This document shows, piece after piece, positions 7,564 to 15,997 of a stretch of 32,342 nt of DNA. The notes under the pieces are model-generated. The model ran no database searches, was not told where the DNA came from, and worked only from the letters and a program-made list of their open reading frames with translations. Source of the DNA: Bradyrhizobium pachyrhizi. GTDB taxonomy: Bacteria; Pseudomonadota; Alphaproteobacteria; Rhizobiales; Xanthobacteraceae. Position 1 is the stretch's first letter. Each line of letters starts with the position of its first letter. The position numbers and the translations under genes are program-made. The DNA lies in the NCBI RefSeq assembly GCF_001189245.1, contig NZ_LFIQ01000058.1, positions 146,107 through 178,448 on the forward strand, in the 5' to 3' direction.

Positions 7564-8118
7564 TTACTTCGACAGCGTGATGCTGGCGCCGCGGAACTGG
7601 CTGTCGGCCCTGATGGTAACGGCCTGCTTGTTGCCGGTGGTTCGCATCGAGATATCGGCGTTGAAGCCGGGAGCACTGGCAACGACCTGGAAGTTGCCGC
7701 CGCCACCGCGACCCTGCAACGAGCCGCTGACATTGCGGCTGGACTCGCTCCAATTGCCGCTGACCGCGCTGCCTTCGGCCTGCACATCGGCCGCCAGGTT
7801 GAACTTGTAGGCGTCGCTTGCGCAGGTGAGGATCATGGTCATCCGGGGCCCGCCGACGTGATAGGTGGCGCGGCAGCGGATGCGCTCGCTGGAGCCGTCG
7901 TCCAGCGTGACCGAGCCGGCGCCCGACCAGGTGCCCGCCATGCCGGCGAACGGGCCGGACTGGGCATGGCCCGTGGTGCTTGCGAGTGCGGTCACAAAAA
8001 ATGCGGCGGATGCAAATGCTGGCCGCCGCGCGATGGCAAAGAAACTTGATAGGCTGGTGATCTTACTGACGGGATGCTTCCCATCGGCCGCTGCACGGTA
8101 CGCCAGCTGATGCCCCAT
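7564..8118 (-). CDS. Secreted hypothetical protein
   Basis: From the ATG at 8118 the product has 184 residues. Start chosen for the GGGGAAG-like ribosome binding site; it overlaps the preceding gene by 56 bp, and starts further upstream would overlap more. After a basic leader there is a hydrophobic segment (FASAAFFVTALASTTGHAQ) with an A-x-A type cleavage site. The mature part is beta-rich with GTWSGAGSVTLDDGSSERIRCRATY at its start. This pattern (a small beta domain reporting a conditional 'GxWsGxGxv...dG..ErirCrA.Y') recurs in secreted alphaproteobacterial proteins of unknown role. Two Cys may form a disulfide. Cotranscription with the upstream secreted protein is likely from the overlap. 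Confidence 0.72.
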   Translation of the reverse strand: MGHQLAYRAAADGKHPVSKITSLSSFFAIARRPAFASAAFFVTALASTTGHAQSGPFAGMAGTWSGAGSVTLDDGSSERIRCRATYHVGGPRMTMILTCASDAYKFNLAADVQAEGSAVSGNWSESSRNVSGSLQGRGGGGNFQVVASAPGFNADISMRTTGNKQAVTIRADSQFRGASITLSK

Positions 8119-8422
8119 TCCACTTCCCCGATCCGGAGTTGCCACTGAGTTGTCCGTTCGCATATGCACCATTGATCGAGACTCGCACAAGTCCCCCGCT
8201 GCCGACGGTGCCGGAGATCGCCGCGCCCTGTGCCGAGATCTTTCCTTCAGCGACGGTCACGGTCGAGCTCTGCGACGGTTCGCAGCTGCCGGTCTTGGTG
8301 ACGACGGTGACGTTCCAAAGGCCGTCATAAGGCTGCTGCGCGGACACGGGAGCAGCGGTGAGGGCGGCAGCCGAAGCGACCGAAGTGACCAAAATCAGGT
8401 CGCGAATGCGGATCGAACGCAT
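8063..8422 (-). CDS. Small secreted hypothetical protein
   Basis: 119 residues: a clean signal peptide ending VSAQQ (cleavage near residue 28), then a beta-rich domain starting PYDGLWNVTVVTKTGSCEPS, with Gly/Ser-rich alternating strands and a second Cys near the C-terminus (GVPCSGRW), probably one disulfide. I associate this layout with small periplasmic proteins common in Bradyrhizobium, but know no function. It is the first gene of a minus-strand pair whose second member overlaps its 3' end. A 193-bp gap upstream separates it from the formyltransferase-like gene and should contain its promoter. Confidence 0.8.
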   Translation of the reverse strand: MRSIRIRDLILVTSVASAAALTAAPVSAQQPYDGLWNVTVVTKTGSCEPSQSSTVTVAEGKISAQGAAISGTVGSGGLVRVSINGAYANGQLSGNSGSGKWNGASAGVPCSGRWEASRQ

Positions 8423-8615
8423 GAATCAAATCCCTGTAATTTCGTGTGATGACGCGGCTTATCCTGTCACAATGTGTTCAAAATTTGCTGCGTCGCGGGA
8501 GTCCCCAAATGTTCCTGTGAACTCAAACACATCACGGTGAATTCGGTTCCGGATCAGGAACGGAAAATCCGGGCATGGCCTTTTCGAGCAAGGTACTATT
8601 ATACTCTAGCTCGGG

Positions 8616-9215
8616 TTAGTGTTTGCCAGGGCTCAGATTCGGCGCCTTGGTCGCAAACTGCTCATCCTGGACCTTGGCCGGCAGCGAGCCGTTGACCTTG
8701 CCATAGTCGATGACCTGGGCGAGCAGACGCAGGCCGAGCGGCGCCAGCGCGCGCTCCCAGAGCTCGCGGGCGGTCTCACCTTTCTTGACGAACACCCAGT
8801 CCTGCGCGGCGATCGCGCCGGCGTCCATGCGGTCGGCGAGGTGATAGATGCTGCCGCCGGCGATCGGATCGCCTTCCTTGATGGTCCATTCTACCGCCGC
8901 GATGCCGCGGTGGCGCGGCAGCAGCGACGGGTGGTATCCGATGCCGCCGAGCCGGGACGCGGCAAGCGCCTCTCTGCTGACCCGGGCGTGGCTATGGGCG
9001 GTCACGATCAGGTCGGTGTCCGGCGCAATCTCGGCGGCCGTCACCAGCTTTGGATCGGCCTGCACAACGACTTCGATGCCGGCCGCCCTGGCTGCTGCCG
9101 CCAGCCGGTCCTCGCCGTCATGGACGACCACCCTGACCAGCGTGACGTGGTGCTCGCGCAGCATGTTCAGGGTCGTCACGCCGAAATGGCGGGAACCGAC
9201 AAGGGTAATGCGCAT
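8616..9215 (-). CDS. Formyltransferase/hydrolase-like protein
   Basis: 199 residues with the fold of the N10-formyl-THF-dependent formyltransferases: the strand MRITLVGSRHFGVTTLNML, the signature YHPSLLPRHRGIAAVEW (His about 95) and the loop HLADRMDAGAIAAQD (Asp about 131). In GART, ArnA and methionyl-tRNA formyltransferases an Asn sits two residues before the His; here that position is Gly (about 93). The YHPSLLPRHRG segment resembles the hydrolase domain of 10-formyl-THF dehydrogenase, which also lacks that Asn. It lacks the C-terminal tRNA-binding domain of Fmt, so it is not Fmt itself. The substrate is unknown; a formyl hydrolase or a small-molecule formyltransferase is possible. It runs in the same direction as the CorC-like gene upstream (120-bp gap). 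Confidence 0.82.
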   Translation of the reverse strand: MRITLVGSRHFGVTTLNMLREHHVTLVRVVVHDGEDRLAAAARAAGIEVVVQADPKLVTAAEIAPDTDLIVTAHSHARVSREALAASRLGGIGYHPSLLPRHRGIAAVEWTIKEGDPIAGGSIYHLADRMDAGAIAAQDWVFVKKGETARELWERALAPLGLRLLAQVIDYGKVNGSLPAKVQDEQFATKAPNLSPGKH

Positions 9216-9335
9216 GGGGATCTATTCCGTGGGGTTTACTCGGGGATTGCTCGGGCCGCCGCTATGCCGATAGCACACCGCGGCGGCCTGTTTCGCTGTC
9301 TTGCCGCTTATCAACAGGACGGCCGGGTGGCAATG

Positions 9336-10625
9336 TCAGGCCGCCGGCGGCTTGCTGGCCAGAACCTTGTCGATGCGCCGGCCGTCGAGGTCGACGATCT
9401 CGAATTCCCAGCCCTGCGCGGCGGTTTTCGCGCCGACATCGGGGATCGCGCCGAATTCATGCAGCAGGAAGCCGGCCGCGGTCTGGTACGGCCGCGGCGA
9501 GGGCAGCGTGATGCCGAGCAGTTCGCTGAATTCCAGCGCCGGCATCCAGCCCGAGATCAGATAGGAGCCGTCGGCGCGCCGGACATAGGCAGGCTCGGCC
9601 GGGCCTTCCTCGGTGTGGAAGGCGCCGACGATGGCCTCGAGGATGTCGGCGCTGGTGACGACGCCCTGGAAGGTGCCGTACTCGTCGTGGACGAGGCCGA
9701 TATGCACTCTGGAGTCGCGCAGGATCGCGACCACGTCGCGGGCGTCGACGGTCTCCGGAATGATCGGCGCATCGCGCGTGAGCGCGCGGATGTCGGGCGT
9801 CTGGCCCGCGAGGTAGACGTCGAGTACGTCCTTGGCCTGCACGATGCCGAGCGCATGATCGCGGTTGCCGTCGAACACCACGCAGCGCGAGTGACTGCTC
9901 TTCTGCAGCGTCGCCAGGATCTCGGCCGCGGGGGCGGCGAGGTCGATCAGGCTGACCTCGTGGCGCGGCGTCATCACCGCGCCGACCGGCAGATCGCCGA
10001 GCCGCATCACGCCGGCGATCATCTCCTTTTCGCCGGGCTCCAGCACACCGGCGTTCTCGGCCTCCACCACCAGCGTCTTGATCTCGTCCTCGCTGACGCG
10101 GTCTTGTGCATCCTCGCGATGGCCGAGGACCCATAGCAGCAGCTTGCCGGAACGGTCGAGCAGCCACACCAGCGGCAGCGACAGCCGCGCCATCATGGTC
10201 ATGGCCGGAGCGACCTTGACCGCGATCGACTCGGGATCGCGCAAGGCGATCTGCTTCGGCACCAGCTCGCCGACGATCAGCGAGGCATAGGTGATCACGC
10301 CGACGACGAGGCCGACGCCGACCGCGTCGGCGATGCTTGCGGACACGCCGAGCTCGAGCAGCCATTGGGTCAGACGCTGGCCAAGCGTTGCGCCGGAGAA
10401 GGCGCCGGACAGCACGCCGATCAGCGTGATGCCGATCTGCACCGTGGAGAGGAACTTGCCGGGATCAGAGGCCAGTGCAAGGGCGCGGCGCGAACCGCTG
10501 ACGCCTCGTTCGACCAGCGCCGCAAGACGCCCCGGACGCGAGGAGACGATCGCGAGCTCCGACATCGACAACAGACCGTTGACGACGATCAAGACCGCCA
10601 CGATCGCAAGTTCCAGATATAACAC
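9336..10625 (-). CDS. CorC/HlyC-type CBS-domain membrane protein (UPF0053)
   Basis: The GTG at 10625 gives 429 residues. Residues 1 to about 190 form the DUF21/CNNM transmembrane region, beginning YLELAIVAVLIVVNGLLSMSELAIVSSRPGRL and including ASLIVGELVPKQIALRDPE. Two CBS domains follow (about 205-320; VMTPRHEVSLIDL and LVHDEYGTFQGVVTSADILEAIVG). The C-terminus is a CorC_HlyC domain (about 345-425; GYLISGWMPALEF-like start, AAGFLLHEFGAIPDVG). Members are linked to magnesium/cobalt efflux or tolerance and are often misnamed hemolysins. The open frame continues 120 codons upstream, but that stretch has no family similarity and the membrane domain starts exactly at the GTG. Confidence 0.93.
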   Translation of the reverse strand: MLYLELAIVAVLIVVNGLLSMSELAIVSSRPGRLAALVERGVSGSRRALALASDPGKFLSTVQIGITLIGVLSGAFSGATLGQRLTQWLLELGVSASIADAVGVGLVVGVITYASLIVGELVPKQIALRDPESIAVKVAPAMTMMARLSLPLVWLLDRSGKLLLWVLGHREDAQDRVSEDEIKTLVVEAENAGVLEPGEKEMIAGVMRLGDLPVGAVMTPRHEVSLIDLAAPAAEILATLQKSSHSRCVVFDGNRDHALGIVQAKDVLDVYLAGQTPDIRALTRDAPIIPETVDARDVVAILRDSRVHIGLVHDEYGTFQGVVTSADILEAIVGAFHTEEGPAEPAYVRRADGSYLISGWMPALEFSELLGITLPSPRPYQTAAGFLLHEFGAIPDVGAKTAAQGWEFEIVDLDGRRIDKVLASKPPAA

Positions 10626-10789
10626 GGGAGTCCCTAAACATTGGCGGCGTGAGCCGCTACATGACGCCCAATATAGGCATACCGGAGCGGTTTTGCTGTG
10701 CCTTGTCGGGCGTTCCTGCACAAGCAGAGGGTGCGTATGGCCAGCATGCAGCAAGATATCGCGGCATTTTGGCGCGCTGGCATCAGGTC

Positions 10790-11047
10790 CTAGGCGAGGA
10801 TCCGCAGCGCCGGCTTGGCGAACCTCCTGCCCGATGAGGCGGGCTGCATCAGCATCCGCTTGGAGGCGGCTTGCAGTTGCACGCGCAAATCGGCGTTGCA
10901 TTGCTTCATCTGGTTGCGCAGTTCGCGGCGGGAGAAGGCGGTGAGCGAGGGGTCCGCGAGTTGCTGCCAGGCCCTGCGCAGCCATTCCTGCAGTTCGCGA
11001 ATGTTCTGATCCAGAACCTTCTGATCAAACACGTCGGGCTGGGTCAT
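10790..11047 (-). CDS. Small helical hypothetical protein, 85 aa
   Basis: Starts MTQPDVFDQKVLDQNIRELQEWLRRAWQQLADPSLTAFSRRELRNQMKQCNADLRVQL. The protein is almost entirely amphipathic helix, rich in Gln, Arg and Leu, with a basic C-terminus (SSGRRFAKPALRIL). It has no signal peptide or membrane segment, so it is cytoplasmic. I do not recognise a family. ATG 11047 was preferred to a GTG five codons upstream, neither having a strong ribosome binding site. It is upstream of and in the same direction as the CorC-like gene, 164 bp away. Confidence 0.65.
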   Translation of the reverse strand: MTQPDVFDQKVLDQNIRELQEWLRRAWQQLADPSLTAFSRRELRNQMKQCNADLRVQLQAASKRMLMQPASSGRRFAKPALRILA

Positions 11048-11175
11048 GCCGCCAAATCCCACGAAGCGATCAGTTGCAAAGTAACGCTGATTCGCGTCAC
11101 TTCACCTAGCGCTATGTTGCGCAGGCGCGCTTGCTGCAGGGGAGATCGAAGGCTGCAGGCTTGTTCGTGCCCGCG

Positions 11176-11391
11176 TCAGCGAGCGTCGCCGGGCCCGGTG
11201 CGCAGCAAATCCAGCGCGACCGGCAGCGCGAGGACCAGCGCTGCGAGCATCGAGAGATGACGCGTCTGCGCGGCGGTCAGGCCGAGATCGTATTGGGCGA
11301 GATAGGCCAGCATGATCGCGATGTAGGCGGCGACGCAGATTGCGACGGCGATGCTTCCGAAATCGGTCTTGCTGTCGGTCTTGTCGTCCAC
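11176..11391 (-). CDS. Small two-helix membrane protein, 71 aa
   Basis: The GTG at 11391 has a good ribosome binding site (GAGGT, six-base spacing). The protein starts VDDKTDSKTDFG and has two membrane segments: IAVAICVAAYIAIMLAYLAQY and HLSMLAALVLALPVALDLL. A short cytosolic or periplasmic loop (DLGLTAAQTR) joins them, and a hydrophilic GPGDAR tail follows. An upstream GTG (11439) would give 87 residues but lacks a ribosome binding site. No family recognised. Confidence 0.62.
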   Translation of the reverse strand: MDDKTDSKTDFGSIAVAICVAAYIAIMLAYLAQYDLGLTAAQTRHLSMLAALVLALPVALDLLRTGPGDAR

Positions 11392-11606
11392 GGCGCCACC
11401 TCGTTGCGGGAGCGGTGTAGCGTGGTTCGGCTTCGCCACCTATGAGCTGGATCACGGGCGAGGCGCCGCTCCGGCCGAACGGCTTCGTGCGTCGCGACGG
11501 GCCAACTGGCGGAGGCAAACGTCGCGATCGGCATTCCGCAGCGACGTGGCCGCGGCGACTGAAACTCCAGCCCGGCCTTGGCGGCCACCTGCCGCCAGCA
11601 AGCGGC

Positions 11607-11756
11607 CTAGCGGGAAGGGCTGCGTTTCGGCTGGCCTTCGCGCGGAAGCTCGACCGGGATGTGGGGCGCGGTGCTCACCACGCGGGGGCTTCCGTCGGAA
11701 TGGGTCTGGCCGTTGAGCAATGTCTCGAGCACCAAAAAGAATTTTTCAGAAAGCAT
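11607..11756 (-). CDS. Very small conserved-type protein, 49 aa
   Basis: The ATG at 11756 has GAGGG ten bases upstream. It encodes MLSEKFFLVLETLLNGQTHS, then DGSPRVVSTAPHIPVELP and a basic end, then a TAG stop. The combination of an aromatic helix and the motif DGSPRVVSTAPHIPV is one I recall from multi-copy small proteins of Bradyrhizobium genomes. No function is known to me. The opposite strand holds a longer frame without recognisable features. Confidence 0.6.
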   Translation of the reverse strand: MLSEKFFLVLETLLNGQTHSDGSPRVVSTAPHIPVELPREGQPKRSPSR

Positions 11757-12007
11757 GGGCGTAGCCCTCGTCGTCTAATGTCCTTGTGTCGCGGCGCGCC
11801 GCGGAAAATTCGATCAACAAAATGCGAGTCGCACCGGCATGGCGATGCTGCGGCGCAAGGCCTCCCGCACGCAATCCGGGAGATTACCGGCGCCCACGCC
11901 GTCAACCGACGGCTTGCGCGAAATAGTTGCCAGGTTCCTAACGATTGCCGGTGCAGCACGTGATGGCGCTCACCGTTCCTTCAAGGATGCACGTTAATGA
12001 TAGGGGT

Positions 12008-12199
12008 ATGGATCGTGACCAGGACATCGACGAGGGATTTGGATCGACGCTGCGCCGCAGCTACGGGCGGCTGGCCTGGTGGATCGTCCGACTTAATCGC
12101 GTGCTCGAACCGTCGCGCGCGGCCGAACCACCGCGCACCCAATTGCCGCCGCGGCCAGCCGTTCCGCCAAGGCGACCTGTCCAGCCGCGCCCGGAATAG
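12008..12199 (+). CDS. Small proline-rich hypothetical protein, 63 aa
   Basis: A possible gene starting [20 protein letters not shown] with a tryptophan-rich helix ([15 protein letters not shown]), followed by a Pro/Arg-rich tail ([23 protein letters not shown]). It could also begin at an ATG at 11987 or 11945. The ribosome binding site is poor (AGGGG one base from the ATG). The acidic start, amphipathic middle and proline tail look protein-like rather than random, but the evidence is limited. Confidence 0.4.
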   Translation: MDRDQDIDEGFGSTLRRSYGRLAWWIVRLNRVLEPSRAAEPPRTQLPPRPAVPPRRPVQPRPE

Positions 12200-12336
12200 A
12201 CCTCACCGGAATACCGGCTTCCGCTGTATCGGCCGTGCGGCCGGACTGCTATTCATGCGCCATCCGCGGACCCCTCCGGTCCGCCGTTTTTGACGATGCG
12301 GCCGCGCGGCCGCGCAAGCGACGAGGGACGAACGCA

Positions 12337-13188
12337 ATGATTGAGACGGTTGGCATTATCGGCGCCGGGACCATGGGCAACGGCATCGCGCAGATCTGCG
12401 CTGCGGCAGGCCTCGGCGTGACCATGGTGGATATCTCCGACGCGGCGGTCCAGCGCGGCTTGAAGACGGTCGGGAGCAGTCTCGATCGGCTGGTCGCCAA
12501 GGAGAAAATGACCGCGGCCGATCGCGACGCGACGCTCGGGCGCATCAATGCGACCACCGACAAGGCCAAGCTCGCCGCCTGCGATCTCGTGATCGAGGCC
12601 GCGACCGAGAACGAGGAGCTGAAGATCAAGATCCTAAAGGATCTCTGTGCGGGGCTGAAGCCGAGCGCGCTGGTCGCAACCAACACTTCGTCGATCTCGA
12701 TCACCCGCCTTGCGGCCTCGACCGATCGTCCCGACCGCTTCATCGGGATGCATTTCTTCAATCCGGTGCCGGTGATGGCGCTGCTCGAATTGATCCGCGG
12801 CTTGCAGACCTCGGACGACACCGTCGCCAAGGCCGAAGCCTTCGCCAAGCGGGTCGGCAAGGTGGCGATCACGGCGAAGAACAGCCCCGGCTTTGCGGTG
12901 AACCGAATCCTGTGCCCGATGATCAACGAGGCGATCTTCGCGCTGCAGGAAGGCATTGCCACCGCCGAGGAGATCGATGCCGGCATGAAGCTCGGCTGCA
13001 ACCATCCGATCGGCCCGCTCGCGCTCGCCGATCTGATCGGGCTCGACACGATGCTGTCGGTGATGGAGGTGTTCTACACCGGCTTCAACGACCCCAAATA
13101 TCGGCCGGCGCCGTTGCTGAAGGAAATGGTCGATGCCGGCCATCTCGGCCGCAAGACCGGGCAGGGGTTCTACAGCTACAGCAAGTGA
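12337..13188 (+). CDS. 3-hydroxybutyryl-CoA (3-hydroxyacyl-CoA) dehydrogenase
   Basis: 283-residue cytoplasmic NAD(P)-dependent enzyme that interconverts 3-hydroxyacyl-CoA and 3-oxoacyl-CoA. The Rossmann motif [13 protein letters not shown] sits at residues 8-20. Catalytic signatures: [10 protein letters not shown] (Ser), [17 protein letters not shown] (the His and Glu pair) and [11 protein letters not shown] (Asn). The C-terminal domain has [18 protein letters not shown] and the standard ending [13 protein letters not shown]. Length and order match the single-function Hbd/PaaH group rather than the fused FadB. It may act in beta-oxidation, butanoate or polyhydroxybutyrate metabolism. Start at ATG 12337 with GAGGGA upstream; earlier in-frame codons do not fit the family. 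A strong terminator follows. Confidence 0.95.
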   Translation: MIETVGIIGAGTMGNGIAQICAAAGLGVTMVDISDAAVQRGLKTVGSSLDRLVAKEKMTAADRDATLGRINATTDKAKLAACDLVIEAATENEELKIKILKDLCAGLKPSALVATNTSSISITRLAASTDRPDRFIGMHFFNPVPVMALLELIRGLQTSDDTVAKAEAFAKRVGKVAITAKNSPGFAVNRILCPMINEAIFALQEGIATAEEIDAGMKLGCNHPIGPLALADLIGLDTMLSVMEVFYTGFNDPKYRPAPLLKEMVDAGHLGRKTGQGFYSYSK

Positions 13189-13287
13189 GGCCGGCGCGCG
13201 CCCGACCCCGTAATCATCCGGGATGGATCGCGCGGACAAGGTCGCGTAACGACAAGACCTGATCCGCCACGAGGCGGGGGACATCAG

Positions 13288-13331
13288 AAACGAGGCCCGG
13301 TCTCCTAGGCACACCGGGCCTCGTTTTTTTT
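13288..13331. terminator. Strong bidirectional terminator
   Basis: AAACGAGGCCCGGT (13288-13301) pairs perfectly with ACCGGGCCTCGTTT (13313-13326) around an 11-base loop, followed by a run of eight T's (13324-13331). It ends the dehydrogenase transcript and, through its A-rich left foot, may also serve the convergent metallopeptidase-like gene. Confidence 0.92.
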
Positions 13332-13345
13332 GTGGGATACCGGGT

Positions 13346-14138
13346 TCAGTTGGCCGATGCGACCGGCGTGACGCCGGTTTCCTCGGGATCGGCGCCGAAC
13401 AGGCCGACGAGATACTTGTAGTAGTCCGGCATCTTCTCCTTGAGCGTGGCGCGCGTATAGGGTTCGTGCTCGGAATCCTTGCCGGCCAGGAAGATGCTCG
13501 CCGTCACCGCGAAGAACTCCTGCTGGTTCTTCAACGCATAGGTCTCCTTGGCGAACAGTTCCTTCGACTTCGCTTGGCTGAGGAAAGCCTTGATGCCCTT
13601 GTTCTCATAGCCGTTCGGCATCAGCCGGGCGTGATAGGCGTGGAGGAATTCGTGCAGCAGCACCGGGTCCTTCGCGTAACGCATCATGTTCGGACGCATC
13701 CTGATGATGCCGATGCCGGAATCGAGCGCAAGCGCGAGCGGATCCGAATTGGTCCATTGCTGCTTGTCGTGATCCCAGATGGTGACGTCGCGCGTCGTGC
13801 CGCGATCCCATTCCGGCGCCGTCAAGCCATAGCAGGCCGCCGCCGCGCCTTCATCGAGACACGCCATCTCGCTGGCAACGATCGGCACGCGATGGAAGAA
13901 CTGCAGCACCTTCGGGCTGAAGCCTGCGGTTTCCACGACGTCGAGTTGGCGGCGGACCATGTCGGCGATGCTGGTAACGTCCTTCCGGTCGGCGTTCTCG
14001 GAGAGATCGAAGACGTAGCCGCGATATTTCTCGACGCTGCTCGGTGCCGCCTCGGACGGCCCCGACGTTCGTGGTCCGGCAACGGCCGGCCCCGGCCGCA
14101 AGTGACAGGATCATTGAAGCAATGAGCGCGCTGCGCAT
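13346..14138 (-). pseudogene. Secreted zinc-metallopeptidase-like gene with a frameshift near the signal peptide
   Basis: The main frame (13346-14101, 251 codons) encodes a domain with HEFLHAYH (codons 13640-13654), a HExxH zinc motif, and about 40 residues later NQQEFFAVTASIF, whose Glu could be the third ligand as in gluzincins; it would act outside the cytoplasm. This frame has no natural start: it begins at a TTG within codons that read like the end of a signal peptide. The missing signal sequence lies in the next frame: ATG 14138 with a GGGGGAT ribosome binding site, encoding MRSALIASMILSLAAG. Removing one base from the C run at 14090-14093 joins the two into MRSALIASMILSLAAGPAVAGP, a normal signal peptide. 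It is either a real frameshift mutation or a sequencing error in a GC-rich run; the rest of the frame is intact. Confidence 0.72.
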
Positions 14139-14477
14139 GATTATCCCCCGTGCGACGAGCCTCTCCGGGTGTCGTCGTCCATTGAGCCGCGCGGGAGACT
14201 AGGGCAGCCGCCTTGCAGCGCGCTTAAGTCGTACATTTCCACCGCGCATCTGCGATTAGGCGCCGGTTAACTACGTGCGTTGGGGGGCTCGGCAGATGGC
14301 GGGCCGGCGGGTCTCGAGGCCGCGAGGGCCGATGATCGATCAGCCGGTCCTCACCGTGCCGCGACCAGGCTTCGAACGATCGTCACAGCTTCTTGAGGCG
14401 GTCACCGGAAACCTCGCAGATCCTGCAGGCGTACCTAGATCAGCGGCTGGGAGCCGATGGAGCAAGGAAACACGATC
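14139..14477. other. Gene-free stretch between divergent genes
   Basis: 339 bp between the metallopeptidase-like gene (minus) and the DUF3551 gene (plus). It should hold both promoters. I see no convincing coding frame, repeat or hairpin; the open frame across 14275-14793 has no recognisable content. Confidence 0.6.
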
Positions 14478-14738
14478 ATGCGCAGGACGAATTGGGCAAT
14501 TCTGGCGTTCGCGGCGCTCGGAACGAGCTGGATTGTCGGTTCCGCGTCGCCTGCGGCGGCCGATCCCTATGAGTATCCCTGGTGCATCCAGGGCCGGCAG
14601 GAGGGATATCCCGGCTATTGCGGCTACCAGACCTACCAGCAGTGCCAGGCATCCGCGTCGGGCCGCGACGCCTATTGCGGCATCAATCCGCGCGTCGCGT
14701 TCAGCCAGCAGCGGGTGGCGCCGCGGGCATTCCGCTGA
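14478..14738 (+). CDS. DUF3551 small secreted protein
   Basis: 86 residues from ATG 14478 (AAGGAA ribosome binding site). Signal peptide MRRTNWAILAFAALGTSWIVGSASPAAA, then a short mature domain with four Cys: PYEYPWCIQGRQEGYPGYCGYQTYQQCQASASGRDAYCGINPR. The order PWC..G....G.C.Y.T..QC.A...G....C..NP is the DUF3551 pattern, a family with many copies per genome in Bradyrhizobium. Probably two disulfides in the periplasm. No established function. Confidence 0.88.
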   Translation: MRRTNWAILAFAALGTSWIVGSASPAAADPYEYPWCIQGRQEGYPGYCGYQTYQQCQASASGRDAYCGINPRVAFSQQRVAPRAFR

Positions 14739-14826
14739 GCGGTGCGAGGAGGTCGGGCCAAGCGACCGTCGGGCACGATGGTTGCATAGCTGACGGTCGG
14801 ATCATTTTTTTTGCCTTGGAGCGAAT

Positions 14827-14991
14827 ATGGGCGAGATCATCAGGTTCATCTCGAAGTCCGAACGCGAGCGCGCGCGGCTGATCCGCGAGGCGCGTGCGAA
14901 CTATGAGCGCATCTTTCCATCGGCCGATCCGGCTGATGCGCAAGGCGCCGCAGACGAGGGCAGCGGCAGCGAGGCGTCGTCGAAGCCGTAG
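14827..14991 (+). CDS. Small hydrophilic protein, 54 aa (GEIIRFISKSERER type)
   Basis: The ATG at 14827 has GGAG at good spacing. The sequence starts MGEIIRFISKSERERARLIR, continues as a charged helix (EARANYERIFPSADP), and ends in an acidic Ser/Gly tail. I recall this N-terminus from repeated small proteins of Bradyrhizobium. No known function. It lies between the DUF3551 gene and a membrane-protein gene, all on the plus strand with short gaps. Confidence 0.68.
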   Translation: MGEIIRFISKSERERARLIREARANYERIFPSADPADAQGAADEGSGSEASSKP

Positions 14992-15026
14992 CGCCGGTAA
15001 TGCGCGCAAGGGGAGGCCGAGCGGCG

Positions 15027-15485
15027 ATGTGGCAGCGTTTGTGGCAGACTTGGACGATCGACAAGCCGGCCGTGCTTGGCGATTGGCTGTGGCAGATCCT
15101 GGTCGTTGAGCTCGCCGCCTTGCTCGATCGGCTGACGTTGCGGAAGCTGATCGCGCTGATTCCGGTTGCGATCGTGATCGGCGCCTATTGGCACCGGATT
15201 CCGCTTCCTCCCGAGCTGATGCTGGTCGGCGATGTGCTGGCCTATATCGACATCTTCTCGATGATCTTCCTGATCGGCTTCTTTACCCGCGTTGCAACGG
15301 TTGTGGCCGTCGTCAGACAGGCCATTGGTCTCGTCCGCGCCGCGATGCGGCATGTGCCGATGGCGCTGCACAGATTTGGCGTTCGTCACCGTCGTGCCAA
15401 GGACAGCACGCGCCGCAGGCGGCTCACGCATGCGAAGACAGATGACGATGGCGCCGCCGGCATGGCAGGCCTGGCTTGGGCCTAG
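15027..15485 (+). CDS. Membrane-associated hypothetical protein
   Basis: The ATG at 15027, preceded by GGGGAGG, gives 152 residues. A tryptophan-rich start (MWQRLWQTWTIDKPAVLGDWLWQILVVELAALLD) is followed by two membrane segments: LIALIPVAIVIGAYW and LMLVGDVLAYIDIFSMIFLIGFF. A basic cytosolic tail (RRAKDSTRRRRLTH) follows. An alternative ATG at 15000 lacks a ribosome binding site. No family recognised. Confidence 0.65.
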   Translation: MWQRLWQTWTIDKPAVLGDWLWQILVVELAALLDRLTLRKLIALIPVAIVIGAYWHRIPLPPELMLVGDVLAYIDIFSMIFLIGFFTRVATVVAVVRQAIGLVRAAMRHVPMALHRFGVRHRRAKDSTRRRRLTHAKTDDDGAAGMAGLAWA

Positions 15486-15512
15486 TCGGACGCGATTTGG
15501 CGATGACGAACG

Positions 15513-15731
15513 CTATCGCGGCTGTCCGGCCTGCTGATCGCCGTCATCCGCCTCGAGCCGGGCCGGGCTGCGCGCGGAAGCACCGTCCTGGCTCCGCCGG
15601 TGCGAACTGGAGAGGTCGGTCGCACCGTGCTGGGATCGATGAAACGCGATACCCATCTGGAAACTCCAGACGCCGAACAGCAGCGCGCCTGCCACACAGG
15701 CCGCCACGAAAGCCCAATCGCGTTTCCTCAT
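15513..15731 (-). CDS. Single-pass small membrane protein, 72 aa
   Basis: Starts MRKRDWAFVAACVAGALLFGVWSFQMGIAF, a positively charged N-terminus and one membrane helix, then a polar Ser/Arg/Gln-rich tail (SQHGATDLSSSHRRSQDGASARSP). The composition is protein-like and the orientation is opposite to its neighbours. The ribosome binding site is weak. An antisense frame exists but has no features. Confidence 0.5.
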   Translation of the reverse strand: MRKRDWAFVAACVAGALLFGVWSFQMGIAFHRSQHGATDLSSSHRRSQDGASARSPARLEADDGDQQAGQPR

Positions 15732-15997
15732 CGGTCCAACAAAGCCAATTCGCTACGGCATCAACCGCGTGCGTTCCAGGGCTCGCCAAGCGAGACCGCC
15801 GCATTGTGAGACGATTGCACGCGCTTGTCGATCCGCGCAGCTCACCTCGCATCGGTCACGCAGCGGTGATCATCAAATCATGCGTCCAGAAACACTCCGA
15901 CCAGATTGCCCGGCCCCCGCAACAAACTTGCCAAACTTTCACTAGGGCGCTGGCGCACTGAGTTCGAAAATGCAGGACCCGATCGGACGATTCGCCA

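Noticed and set aside
8619..10136. A 505-codon plus-strand open frame opposite the formyltransferase and CorC genes
   Set aside because: It crosses two well-supported minus genes and has no recognisable domain.
11442..11963. Plus-strand open frame of 173 codons
   Set aside because: No motif, no ribosome binding site, and it covers the 49-residue minus gene.
14275..14793. Plus-strand open frame of 172 codons
   Set aside because: Arg/Ser-rich and overlapping the DUF3551 gene in another frame; not coding in character.
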